A DNA stretch of 64,000 nucleotides from Chromobotia macracanthus (taxonomy: Eukaryota > Chordata > Actinopteri > Cypriniformes > Botiidae): assembly GCA_036877525.1 (NCBI GenBank), contig JAZGTH010000124.1, forward strand, positions 930,001-994,000, given 5' to 3'. The notes under the pieces are model-generated. The model did no database searches, was not told the DNA's origin, and worked only from the letters and a program-made list of their open reading frames with translations. This document shows, piece after piece, positions 44,101 to 54,603 of the stretch (position 1 is its first letter; each line of letters begins with the position of its first letter). Position numbers and translations under genes: made by a program.

Positions 44101-47100
44101 AAATTTCCAATCTGTGCACTCAGATTTTGTAAACCGGACTTTCGTTTTTTAATCCGTACCCAAAAATGTCTTGTACATGTCTTTAGTAAATACTGACAGT
44201 AGTTTTTTATTAAACCAAAAGATGGTTTGCACTGGCACAAACTGTTAGTAAATCTGGCCCTTAATGTTTGAGGCTCGTCACATTCTTTCTTCTAGCTGCC
44301 TCACAACATTCCACTCTGATAGGCCCATTAGGGGTTGGGCCTTTATCACCCTAGGTTGAATCGCTTCAGTATTCATGACCATTGACACTCCCTCACATAA
44401 GGCCTTCCCACAACAAAAAGTGACTTACAGAAGTTAAATCAATATCTTTTTTATGTGAATGAGTGGACAGAAAGGTTTTTGTGTAATTGTGTAGCAAATT
44501 ATCTAGTCTACAAGGCCCAGTACTTAAAAGCCTGTTTAATATGTTGTAGGGGATTGTACGGTTAAGACCCATAGACCAGTTATGATGAATGAAGACAAGG
44601 AGGCAGAGATGAGGACAATTTAAAGAAAATTTATTGAAGAATATTGTTTGTTGTCTTGCCAGCAGAAGTCAGCTTCATCACTCACAAGGAGTTCCTAGGC
44701 CAACCTGCGGTTAGGACATATAGTCTTTCACAACTACTCTACTAAGACTGAATAATAAGCTGTGTTCCACAGTAAATGCTTTTATTTGAATATGATTGCC
44801 CTAGCACGTTTTATACAAGCAGGGACACCTGTCTCAAGCTATTTCTTATTTCTGGTCTTATTTCAGATTATATAATTATATAAAAAATATTTTTACTAAA
44901 AATACATAAGTATGATTTTCTCAAAAATACAAACACCTACATGTTGCTTGCATATTATTGTAGCACAGCTTTTGCAGAATACTATGCAAAGAGACTTTAT
45001 TCATTAATATGTATATAAGCATTTGAAAAAGCACAAATGTCAGGGCAAGTCAACACTTCTCCAGGGCCCAAAAACATACTCAGATCCTAGAGGGTTAAGG
45101 TATATATGGGCACTAGCTACGTACCTGTTAATTGAGCTTCTGTGAGGAGGCACCCCTTTGGTATCTAAATTTCTATATAGTACCAAATGGCTAAAACCTA
45201 TCTGTGTGAGTTCCTCCTTGGGTCTTCGTGTGGTTCTATAAGGTTTGTCAGAGGCTCCATTTAATGCCTACAGTCAACCTCAGAGAAGTTGTTGACTCTT
45301 AAGCCTTGTTTATACTTTTGCCTGCCTTCAAAACGAGGCATTTGTACTTGCAACACTGTGGAAATAATACCCTGTGTTACTTACTTACTGTGTACACATT
45401 ATATATGCCTGTTTATCTTCCTATAGACAATTATAATTTGGGGATTCAATGACATAAATGCCCTTGGCATTGGTCTATCTTTTATGGACACATACTTGGG
45501 ATTGTACCACATAGGGCCTTATTAATGAAAAGTCCAAAATACAGGTTTGTTAAGAACCAGAATTTAAATAGATATTAAGGGGTGTGTTACATGTTACAGG
45601 AGTTACAGGCATGCAAACTTTGGAAAAAGAACACCAACACAGATTATGTCACCTTTGGTGCAACAAATAGTACGATACATGCTGGGAAGTTAAAACAAAT
45701 GGCATTGTATTTATGTTACCGATCATTGTCAATAGACTTATAGATAGACTTATTGATATCTTATTTTTTTCGCATTCCTTCTGTAGTTTTACGTGTGTTT
45801 AATAATTGCTTATTTTCAAAACACTACATTGAGAGGTAGCTATCCAAAACATTTAACAGTTTTTTGTTTTAATGAGGACAAATTTATTTAAATTTGTTAT
45901 TGTGCCCTCTGTATGCACTACATGTGCAGATTCCTACACAATGTAATTGTAATTCGTTCAAAATTACACAGGTAATTAAATCTAAGCAGAGATTCTGTTA
46001 AGAGAATGTGTTTGTTCATTAACCTGTCATGTGCTTGAGACTAAAGAAAATATATCATTTGCAAGAAACTTAGATTATAGAGGTTGTTATATTTAAATAT
46101 ATCTAAATTCCTTCCACACCCAACATCCTCTCCCCCACACTTTCCAGCTAAAGCCAGTTTCAGATTACAGGATTCTTAGGCTAATTTTACCACAACTTTC
46201 CACTCCCGAGAATCTTAAAAAAAAGAGTACATAGTTTGAGCCTGGCTTAAAATCTTAAAATTTCCAGCACTGCATAACATTAATTAAAATAATGGTCAAA
46301 TAATGTTATTACTATGTAATCTGTTATCTGATCATAATTACTAACAGTACAGTACCTGTATTTCAGCTTGTGGCTAAAGACTGGCCTTTTGGTGTTGGAC
46401 TTTGCAAATTGGTTCCTTTTATACAAAAGACATCAGTTGGCATCACAGTGCTGAGTTTGTGTGCACTGAGCATAGATAGGTATGTACATTTTGTTTAATT
46501 TGTATGCAGTCAGAATGTCAAACCCTAATTGTTACACCAATTAACCTTGCATCTGGCATTCTCTTTAAGGTATCGAGCAGTGGCATCATGGAACCGCATT
46601 AAAGGCATTGGTGTACCCAAATGGACAGCCATTGAAATCATTTTAATATGGGTGCTTTCCATTATACTTGCAGTGCCAGAGGCTATCGCCTTTGACATGA
46701 TTACAATGGACTACAAAGGAGAGCACCTTAGGATCTGTTTGCTCCATCCCATGCAGAAAACCAAGTATATGTGGGTCAGTTTGCATGTGTATTATAAAAA
46801 TGCCCCATTTTGATGTTTTCACATTACATACAACAGTTGTACCAACCGAATTTTAAGAATAATGTCTAATATTTTGGTTCTTTCAGTCTCATTCCTAGTA
46901 CAAATATTATTTTTACTCAATACTCAGTGTGGCTTGCCAGTGCTAATTTGGTATCTTTTTAAATTTCAGTTTTATAAGTCAGCCAAAGACTGGTGGCTTT
47001 TCAGTTTCTATTTCTGCATGCCGCTGTTCTGTACCGCCATCTTCTACACTCTCATGACATGTGAAATGCTCAGAAAGAAGAATGGGGTCCAAATTTCACT

Positions 47101-50100
47101 TAATGATCACTTAAAGCAGGTCAGAGCCCTCTGTCCTTTATCAGTCTAAAACTATATATTGTTTCGAGATATACAGTAATATGCAGCATATAATATACAG
47201 TACTCCCTACATGTAACTTTATACTGAGGTAAATTTCACTTTTATTGAATTTTGTCTCATAATACTCTAGAGATGGTTTACTTATGGTTTACTTATGATT
47301 TCACAAAACAAATAAATTATCATACGGCATTATTTTTTTTCTACAGAGACGTGAAGTGGCTAAAACCGTGTTCTGTCTGGTGCTAGTCTTTGCACTGTGC
47401 TGGCTTCCGCTGCACCTCAGTCGTATTCTTAAGCTGACCATTTATGATGAAGAGGATCCCAACCGCTGTGAACTTTTGAGGTATGACAGAAACTAATGAA
47501 CACTTCAAGTAGCTTTGTAAGGCTGTAACAAAACATACTGTATAGATTTAAGAGCTGTTGCATAACGCCCAGATTAACTTGGATTTAGTTTTATTAGGCT
47601 CAAAGGGTGAATTGCTTTCAAGCTGTTTTCATTATACATGTTTCCTTACACCTATTTTTATGTGTATTTTGGGAAATCACATAATAAATTTCTGGATGGA
47701 AATGCCAAGATGCTGCTTAATTGAGTGTGCATAAACTATGATGGAAACACATTTAGTGAATAAAAACTTCAGTGTACATCAGAAAGGTCATATGAGGCCA
47801 TGTGACTGCCCCAGTAGCTGTTGTAAAGAATATGGAATGTTGTTTTGGTCTTTCTGAAATGCCTTGGCCAAAGTCTGACATCAAAGAGGTTCAGAATAAT
47901 TACCTTATTTACCTCGCAGAACTGTCTTACACGACTGCGTTCCCAAAGAGCAGACATCCGCCTCTTAAAGCAAGATGACAAGATCGTGTTTACTGTGTTT
48001 GGTCTGTGCATTCTGAGGCACAAGTAATCTATTATATCCAAGAAAGACCTACAGTGGTTTCTCCTATTGCAACAATGTCTTGAATACATATGTAACCCTC
48101 GTTCCCTGAAGAAGGGAACAGAAACGTTAGGTTTTGCTTGCCTGGACACTTGTTCTAAGGGCATCCCGGCCGATAGAAAGCCAGTGTCTGACCAAGGCTG
48201 AAAGTTTGATGGGAGGATGTTGTGTAGCACCATGCCCACCTCAGGACTCAGTTGTGTATCCAGTGCTGCAACACTCTCATATGCATCAGGCCTAGCAGGG
48301 TGACCACAACTGTGGATGCCATATGCCCCAGGAGCCTCAGAAACAATTTCAGTGGCCCGCTGTCTTGGCTCTGAAGAGGTTCAAGCATCGCAGCAGCAAC
48401 TGTACACACTTATCAAGATTGATGAGTGCCCACTACCCTTAGTGGAGCAAGGGCAGCCTCAGCCACTTTGATGAAAAAGCAGGGAGACAGGGACAGGCCA
48501 AACTTTGAGGACTTTGTACTGATATGCCCAGCCTTTAAAAAAAAGCAAACCAAATGAACGGTCTGTGTTAAAGTATAACAGAGACATGAAAGTATGCATC
48601 CTTTAGGTTGATGGCTGCAAACCAATCTTGGGCACGGAAGCACAAGAGAATGCGTTTCTGAACATCTTAAAAGGTAGCTTGTGTAGGGACCTGTTCAAGA
48701 TTGACCCACCTCCTTTTTTGGTCATGATGAAGTACGAGCTGTAGAACGACAGGGGCGTACTTGTCTGCTATCGAGAGAATTCCTCTAAACCTGGGGGGTG
48801 CCTAAACACTGAATCACATAGCCGAGTCTTATATCCTCAGGAGCCATCAAGATGGGCTGAGGAGCGCTAACCAGGCCCCCAGTTTCAAGTGCAAGTGGTA
48901 TAGAAGATCCCTCCAGACTGGGAGTTCCCAAGGGACTCCAGCCAGGAGATATCTTAGGTCTGAGAACCAGATTCGGGTCGGCCAGAATGGTGCTACCAAA
49001 AGTAGATGAACTCAGTCCTGGTGAACGCTGGCTAGGACACCTAGGAGCAAGGCTATCAGGGGAAAGGCATATAGACTCAGCCTCAGCCATATCTGTACCA
49101 TGGCATCTAGCCCCAATGGAGCTGGATAAATGAGGCTGAACCAGAGGGGACAGTGTGTCGACTCCTCAGAGGCAAATTGATCCGCTCTGCCATACCTCTG
49201 CCAAATTGGCTCGTGGATGGAGGCCACATTCTCCAGGCCTCAATCCCTGCCTTGACAGGATATCTGCTCCCAGATTCGTATACCCTGGGATATACATCGC
49301 TCTGATGGAGAGCAGTCTGGTATCTGCTCAAAGAGGGATCTGCTGCGCCAGTCTGAACAGGGGATGCAAATGCAGCCCTCCCTGATGTAGGTGTATGGTA
49401 CAGGTCCACTTCAGTGCCAGAAACACTATCCTCATTTCCAGGCAGTTTATGTGCCAGGAGACATAAGGGCCCGCCATTGACTGGGCGGCCATTGAGAACC
49501 GCACCCCAACCCATGAGAGAAGCATCTGTTGTGAGAATCCTTTGACTGCTTCAAGAGTGGGTCCCAAGGTGAGTGGGTCTGATCCACATAGAAAGAGTAT
49601 GAAGCCCTTGGCACATAACCCTTACCATCCTTAGTGGGTGGTTCTTGGGATGAAACCCGTTTTTCCTTAGCCAGAACTGATATGGTCTCATATGTAATAG
49701 GCTCAATGGAATCACACTGGCCCACATCATAGTGGAGTTCCAAATTACCCCTAGAAAAGTAGTTCTCTGAACAGGAGAATGCATGCTCTTGTTGGGGTTG
49801 AGTCTCAGCCCTAAGCACCTCATATGAGCTAACACAACATTTCAATGCTGTGTAGCTAGTTCTTGGGAGCTGGCCATGATTAGCCAGTCATCTATGTAAA
49901 TTAGAACGTGGATGCCCTGGAGTCTCAAGGGAGCCAGAGCTGCATCCGCCCACTTTGTGAAGGTGTGTGAAGATAGGTCTAGGCTGAAAGGAAGCATTCA
50001 ATATTGGCAAGCTTCGCACCTGAAAGTGAACCTTAAAACATCCTGTGTTCTGACAATATCTCAATGTGAAAGTATGCGTCCATCAGATATATCGTGACAA

Positions 50101-52744
50101 ACCAATTCTCAGGCTGAATTTGACACACGCTTTCAGTGTTAACATCTTGAATCTGTATCTTCTCAGAGATTGATTCAAGTGATGCAGATCTACAATTGAA
50201 CACAGCCCCTTGTCCTTCTTGGGAACTATATAACATCATCTGTAAAAGCCCAGATCCATCATGTGGGGGGAATATGTTCTATAGCCCCTTTCGCCAATGG
50301 AGTCTCGAGTTCTTTGGCCAATACGAGGTGCTGCTCTCCTAATAATATAGTCTGCAAGAAACCATTTAAGTGAGGAGGACAGGAGACAAACTGAATTCTG
50401 TACCCTCTGTCTGCTGTAATCAAGAGCCATGGGGATAAACTGGGTAGACGTTTCTGTGCTTCCAGAAAATCTGAGAGAGGTATTATCCTCTCTACCTGTC
50501 CAGTCTCCTGACTCAGAGAACCGGCATCTGGACATGAAAGAGAGAACATGGGACAGATGAACAGCCAGGTGCTTCTCACCTCCCAGACACCTGGGGTGGT
50601 GAGAAAAGCAGAAACGCCCATTGGGGGCTCAGAGGGTAAGGATAGGTTGAGCCACAGGTGCCTCTCTGTTGCTACTAAAGCAGCCAAAGACCGGCCAAAG
50701 GCAAGATCTGTGGCTCACTGGAGCTCCTGAGCCATGTCCAGTTCTAATCCCCCACCATGGTCCAGATCTTTAAGCAGGTCAGCCTGGTACCCTTGCAAAA
50801 CTAGCATGCAGGGACGCACCAGCCTGACCCGCTGCTGCATATGTGTAATTTGTATGTATATACAAATATATTTATATATGACATATGTTTATAATATATA
50901 TGGGGTATATTTATATGTCATTATAGGGAATTTCTTATGGGTGTCATATACAGTATGGATACTGGATATATGTAAATATATTACATTTGCACATGGGCAT
51001 GTGCTTGTTTGATTCGGTGGAGCGTCTTTAGTGGAACGGCAGTCATCTCCCAAACTAAATACATATTGTGTGTGTGTCACTTGCTGTGGCATAGAGTAAC
51101 TCATATTGTTTCTCTTGTCTTCTTTTGCTTTCTTTCTTTGTTTCTAGCTGCTTCTTAGCGCTAATATCTTCTTTCTCCCTCACACTCAGACCTGACTAAC
51201 TTGCAGACAAACGGGCATCCTGAAGACAAAAAGCTGATGACGTATTTTGCAGGCACCTTTTAAAAGCTTTTGCTATGTCACATGACCTTGACCTGCCTAT
51301 AAATAAGCCTAATTTTACACATGTTCAGGCTCGGGCACACCTGAAGTACATTCCCCGTAGTGTCAAGCCATGACGCAGCATTGAGTTCCCTCGAAAGGGA
51401 ACTTATTCTGCGTTTGTTCAACTCACTTCATGCAACAGGCTTTTAGCCTTGTTAAAGCCCTGCAATGTTCTATTAAATGGTTCAGTATGTAAACTGGAGG
51501 AGATCAAAGATCAAATCTGGTATGAAATGTAGAAACATTTCAGGAGGAATGAAAAAATAACTAGAACAGATCATCTCTGTCTTAATATAACAAATTATAA
51601 TAATTATAAATTTAAAAAATCTGTTTGTTTACCTACAGTTTCTTCTTAGTTCTTGATTATATTGGAATCAACATGGCATCAGTGAACTCATGCATCAACC
51701 CAATTGCTTTGTACATGGTTAGCAAGCGCTTCAAGAGCTGCTTTAGGGTAAGACAAAATCACTATGGATTGTTATCTTAAAATAAATAATCACATAAGCA
51801 TTTTTATTATAAGCAATATTGCCAAGTTTAAACAACATGTCCTCCAACTTATACGACCATATAGGTGGTTTGTTACTTCTAAAATATCACCCATAAGAGT
51901 GTTTACAAAATTAGCGCCTCTACTGACAACAGGAGATGCCACAGAAACTTTCGTTTTAATCCAATAGTATCTAACTGCATAAAAGTTTTAGGGTTAGTGG
52001 AGGGTTGAGTTATGGACAACTTAAAATGCTCTAAAACAGTATAACACTGACCTAGCACTGCTGTCCTGAAACTATTGTGACATATTTCTCTGCATTAATG
52101 CACTATGGGCTTTTGTCTGCCTTTTTTTTTGTTTTGTAAAGCTCGATTGGTAGGGCATTGCCTTAGCAGTAGAAAGATTATGCGTTTGATACTAGGGAAC
52201 ATATTAATATGATACCACACACATACCAATACAATGTGTGCCTTGAATGCACTGTAAATTGCCTTCTACAACTTCTGCCAAATGTTAATGTAAATGTTTT
52301 TATTTAAAATATAAAATTGTTATATAAAATAACTTATTTTTATGTCGCTAGAGTGTGCTTAACATTAAAATGTAATTATAGGTCTAAATAAGCTGACCTA
52401 TGGTTGTCCCTGTAATGGGGTCATTTTTTGGAGGACAGTCTCGAAATTAAAGCCCGCTCACACATACTCATATAACACATATTATTGTTTATGTTTGCAC
52501 AAACTTTACTTTATTATTGTTTATGTAGGCACAAACTTTGCCTTAAATTTTTAAGTTTAATCAACTTGGCTTTAACTATGTTATTCTACAATTCAGTTTA
52601 ACATAATATTTCTCTCTCTCATTCTCTTTTAACCATCTCCTTCAGTCCTGTCTGTGTTGCTGGTGCCTGCCTCCTGAAATGTTAGCGATGGAAGAAAAGC
52701 AGTCATGCATGAAGCTGAAGGTGACAGAGCGGGGTTCTGAATAA
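40651..52744 (+). CDS. ednrb: Endothelin receptor type B (seven coding exons)
   Basis: Encodes a class A G-protein-coupled receptor for endothelins, acting at the plasma membrane. In fish and mammals it is needed for neural-crest pigment cell and enteric neuron development. Coding exons: 40651-41118, 46367-46479, 46570-46774, 46970-47119, 47347-47480, 51639-51747 and 52646-52744. All introns are GT-AG with matching phases, giving about 425 residues (human about 442). Visible marks: signal-like hydrophobic N-terminus, N-glycosylation site NVS, TM1 GIIGNS and TM2 LASLALGDLL. TM3 has PFIQK and DRY; TM6 has CWLPLH; TM7 has NPIALY. The tail has a palmitoylation-type SCLCCWC cluster. The start is uncertain: ATG at 40651, 40681 or 40744. 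Linkage to pwp2 may point to one of the two teleost duplicates, but this is inference. Confidence 0.95.
42410..43430 (+). mobile_element. DIRS-like retrotransposon fragment in ednrb intron 1
   Basis: A gag-like segment near 42630-42660 (LAEMKDTKKVPFF) continues to about 42800. The reverse transcriptase core follows at 42960-43180. Across frames it has REQGIRILNYLDDL with the catalytic YLDD at about 42989-43000, then EHRDQVLCHFAKLGLLVNWE and VELDSVTMTA. These blocks are characteristic of fish DIRS/Ngaro-type RT. Gag is joined to RT with a deletion between them, and neither end is recognised. Confidence 0.75.
43965..44200. mobile_element. MITE related to 17567-17880
   Basis: Shares 'gcaatttgtcccctcagtttataaac', 'attaaaaaccgtacccacaaatttcc' and 'tttgtaaacc' blocks with the first copy, partly in opposite orientation. 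One end begins 'gagcccaggaag'. It has no coding potential. Confidence 0.55.
46367..46479 (+). CDS. ednrb: ednrb coding exon 2
   Basis: Encodes extracellular loop 1 to the end of TM3: LVAKDWPFG, the conserved Cys of the GLCK segment (disulfide to loop 2), the ligand-site Lys in PFIQK, and ALSIDR. The exon ends in phase 2 with donor GTATGT, and the split Arg codon is completed by exon 3. Confidence 0.95.
46570..46774 (+). CDS. ednrb: ednrb coding exon 3
   Basis: Begins with the last base of the DRY-adjacent Arg, then YRAVASWNRIKGIGVPKW, TM4 (EIILIWVLSIILAVPEA), and loop 2 with ITMDYKGEHLRICLLHP, where the Cys pairs with TM3. The last residue before the donor GTCAGT is Trp, where mammalian EDNRB has Gln; the base call or junction could be checked. 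Phase 0. Confidence 0.94.
46970..47119 (+). CDS. ednrb: ednrb coding exon 4
   Basis: Fifty codons. FYKSAKDWWLFSFYFCMPL covers loop 2 and TM5, then YTLMTCEMLRKK and the start of intracellular loop 3, ending LKQ before GTCAGA. Phase 0 at both ends. Confidence 0.95.
47347..47480 (+). CDS. ednrb: ednrb coding exon 5
   Basis: RREVAKTVFCLVLVFALCWL covers the end of loop 3 and TM6 with the CWLP kink. Then come HLSRILKLTIY and the acidic loop 3 segment DEEDPNRCELL. Ends in phase 2 with donor GTATGA. Confidence 0.95.
48785..49514 (-). pseudogene. RT-RNase H tail of DIRS-like remnant 2
   Basis: Frames at 49514-49107, 49227-49012 and 49090-48785 together read through an RNase H-like region, including WQRYGRADQFASEES, STHCPLWFSL, PLGLDAMVQ and LYAFPLIALLLGVL. 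It is broken by two shifts. Compare 13029-12643 in remnant 1. Confidence 0.68.
50259..50687 (-). pseudogene. Gag end / RT entry of DIRS-like remnant 2
   Basis: A 142-codon minus-strand frame starts in gag-like sequence (ATERHLWLNLS). It passes into GFLQTILLGEQHLVLAKELETPLAKGA-type sequence, the entry into the RT domain in this family. An in-frame stop and a shift follow. Confidence 0.6.
51639..51747 (+). CDS. ednrb: ednrb coding exon 6
   Basis: Completes the split Ser codon. It then encodes FLVLDYIGINMAS (TM7), the SCINPIALY motif with NPxxY, and VSKRFKSCFR. Donor GTAAGA, phase 0. Confidence 0.95.
52133..52297 (+). mobile_element. Diverged tRNA-derived SINE in ednrb intron 6
   Basis: The head 'aaagctcgattggtagggcattgcc' and B-box-like 'gcgtttgatactaggg' resemble the tRNA-Val SINE at 22355. 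The tail reads 'cttctgccaaatgttaatgtaaatg'. It is older by its many changes. Confidence 0.65.
52646..52744 (+). CDS. ednrb: ednrb coding exon 7 (C-terminal tail)
   Basis: Thirty-two codons and TAA. The SCLCCWC palmitoylation-type cluster, MEEKQSCMKLK, then ends TERGSE. The human tail continues about ten residues further with a Ser-rich end, so this tail is short. The stop codon lies within an AATAAA (52740-52745). Confidence 0.92.
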   Translation, partial: SCLCCWCLPPEMLAMEEKQSCMKLKVTERGSE

Positions 52745-53360
52745 AGCAGCAGAAATGAATCAGTGTACATACATTGATAATCCTTTAAAATCTAACTCTG
52801 AGTTATCTAAAGAGGTATGCGTATATTTTTATGTATATTCATGCATACATCTTAATCTGTGCTCACTTGTTATAACTTTACATGTAATATAAGGGCACTG
52901 CTTCAAGTCTAATTTAGTAAGGCTTTGCTGAACAGTTGAACAGTTTTATGTGACTAAATGTATCTTAACTCAGTTAATGCTGTGTGTAGTTTCTTGCAAA
53001 GGCAAACACAGTAACTACAGATTTAAAAGAGTTATGATCAAATATTAAGTCTGAGATTTTGACAGGACAGGTTTGCTTCAACTATGCCTAAATACAGAGA
53101 AAACAGGTGTGAAAACCCACACTAAAACCAAATAAGTTTAAAGCCAGTTTGCATAGTTACTGTGATTTGCCATCGTAAGCCAGTGACCGTTTCCTGTACA
53201 AAAAAGGCAAATGTAACAGTTACAATTCATCTATGCTTTGTTCTTGATGTGCATTTATATTACAGCATACTTTATAGCTAATGTCTTAAGTGGTATGAAA
53301 ATAACTATTTACCATTCCTAAATATTAACCCTAAAATAAAATTAGTTTATATTGCTTTAT
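52745..53360 (+). other. Likely ednrb 3' untranslated region
   Basis: No coding frame follows the stop. A canonical AATAAA at 53335-53340 is a plausible poly(A) signal, giving a 3' UTR of about 600 bp. There is no transcript evidence. Confidence 0.5.
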
Positions 53361-53687
53361 ATTGCTTATATTGCTTATGTTGTACTTGTTTAGTGTATTT
53401 GTGGTTTAGCCATGACTTTTACACTGTGGATAATTAAAAATCTTTCCATTAGCACTGTGTCTGTCAACACTTTTGGCATTATTATCTCAATGCTGCAAGT
53501 GGGGGAGCAAGACTTTGCTGAGTACTAAACTGAGAAACGAAAAGTTGAGAACAATAGTTGAGAAGGACCTTTACACAAGTTAGAGATAGTTATATGATCA
53601 CATATCTGATGCTCCTTATACTAATCACTTCTTTTTTATTAATTTGTATGCAAAAAGAAAAATAACAATTAGTATGTGTGTGTGTAT
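53361..53687. other. Spacer, nothing recognised
   Basis: A short GT run lies at 53675-53685. No other feature. Confidence 0.4.
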
Positions 53688-54250
53688 ACCCAGCTCAGGA
53701 AAAATTAAGAGATCACTTTAAATTTTTCTTAAATCAGCCAGTGTCGATTCCAGTGTCAACTGAATTCCAACACAGTCACATCTCATTCTGCTTAATGAAG
53801 TATTAATTAAAGTGATCGCCTGAACCATATCATTTAACAAGAAATGTATAGAAAACATGGTTGTGGTCTTCACTATCATTTTGCAATAGGCAAAAGGATA
53901 GTACAAAACTGACAAAAACTGTGCTAGCAGAACCTCAAAAGTAAGTGAAATTAAACTGTTGACCATGCCAAAAGAGTTGAAAAGTTGAGTAAGAAAAAGA
54001 AGGGTTTGATTCTGGCTTTACTAACAGAGTGATACGTCAAGTGACCTACAAAAATAATGGCAAATGGCAGCTGAAGTGCATGGCAAGGGCAGTTTTGAAA
54101 CAGGCAGGGCTGAAGTTGTGCAAAGCTAGAAAAAAAGACCTTTATCAACGAGAAGCAAAGAGCAGCCAGGCTGAGGTTTGCAAAAGACTATAACGATTGT
54201 AGAGGCCTGGAGTAAGATCATGTTCTTTGGTGTCTCACACCCACTGTGAC
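53688..54250 (+). mobile_element. Decayed Tc1-like transposon fragment
   Basis: After TA at about 53687 the sequence CAGCTCAGGAAAAATTAAGA, then 'gatcacttt' and a long AT-rich repeat arm, resembles a common fish Tc1 terminus. From about 53966 a transposase-like start (MPKEL) follows, with basic residues to about 54190 and then stops. The right terminus and DDE core are absent. Confidence 0.55.
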
Positions 54251-54360
54251 ATCTATTTTCACATTGGTTTGGTTAACTTTCATAGGGAGGACATCATAAA
54301 GTCTACCTGTGATTTCATTAAATAGGTCCTGACCTCAGTTCAGTAAAGTGAGGTGAAATT

Positions 54361-54603
54361 GAAAGTGATGTCAGGTATGGTAACCCATATTTAAAATGTG
54401 TCCTCTGTATTTAACCCATACCAGTGATGAATGAACACACACCCAAAGCAGTAAGCAGCACCCAGGGAGCAATTGGGGAAAGGTGCCTTGCTTAAGGCCA
54501 CTTAAGTTTTTTTCTACCAGTGGTGGGAATCTAACCTGTGATCTTTGGGTTACATGTCAGACTAAACATGTCAGACTTAAAGTCATTAAGTCATGACTGC
54601 CCT
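54361..54603 (-). mobile_element. tRNA-derived SINE, minus strand
   Basis: Same family as 37661-37883. It carries 'ggtatggtaacccata', 'ctctgtatttaaccca', 'cccagggagcaattggg' and 'tgggaatctaacctg' (complement of the B box), in order. It is more diverged than the other copies. Confidence 0.75.

Larger units (their letters stand above)
41119..46366 (+). other. ednrb intron 1 (5.2 kb) and its contents
   Basis: Donor GTAAGT, acceptor 'tgtatttcag'. It holds a DIRS-like fragment (about 42410-43430) and a MITE relative (43965-44200). The section 44540-45380 looks like decayed LTR material (reverse 'aataaattttc', 'tatatatgggcactagc'), which I cannot classify. The rest is unremarkable AT-rich DNA. Confidence 0.75.
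48000..51440 (-). mobile_element. DIRS-like retrotransposon remnant 2 in ednrb intron 5 (possibly two copies)
   Basis: Minus strand, from high to low. Gag end and RT entry lie at 50687-50259, and an RT palm part near 50240-50040. LRLNPNKSMHSPVQRTTFLG lies at 49800-49740. The RNase H-like tail at 49514-48785 contains STHCPLWFSL, as in remnant 1. A second RT fragment (SLHKLPFKM, GLSLSPCFFIKV) follows at about 48720-48400, which should precede, not follow, the tail. Either two elements are joined or the order is rearranged. Foldbacks GTTCCCTGAAGAAGGGAAC (48101-48119) and GTTCCCTCGAAAGGGAAC (51385-51402) mark the two ends. Stops are frequent; no recombinase ORF is seen. Confidence 0.75.
47481..51638 (+). 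other. ednrb intron 5 (4.2 kb), mostly DIRS-like DNA
   Basis: Acceptor 'tttacctacag' at 51638. Nearly all of 48000-51440 is minus-strand DIRS-like sequence. The flanks 47481-47990 and 51445-51630 hold nothing recognised. Confidence 0.8.

Noticed and set aside
53718..54148. Minus-strand frames with hydrophobic segments
   Set aside because: They run antisense through a Tc1-like fragment whose plus strand explains the sequence.
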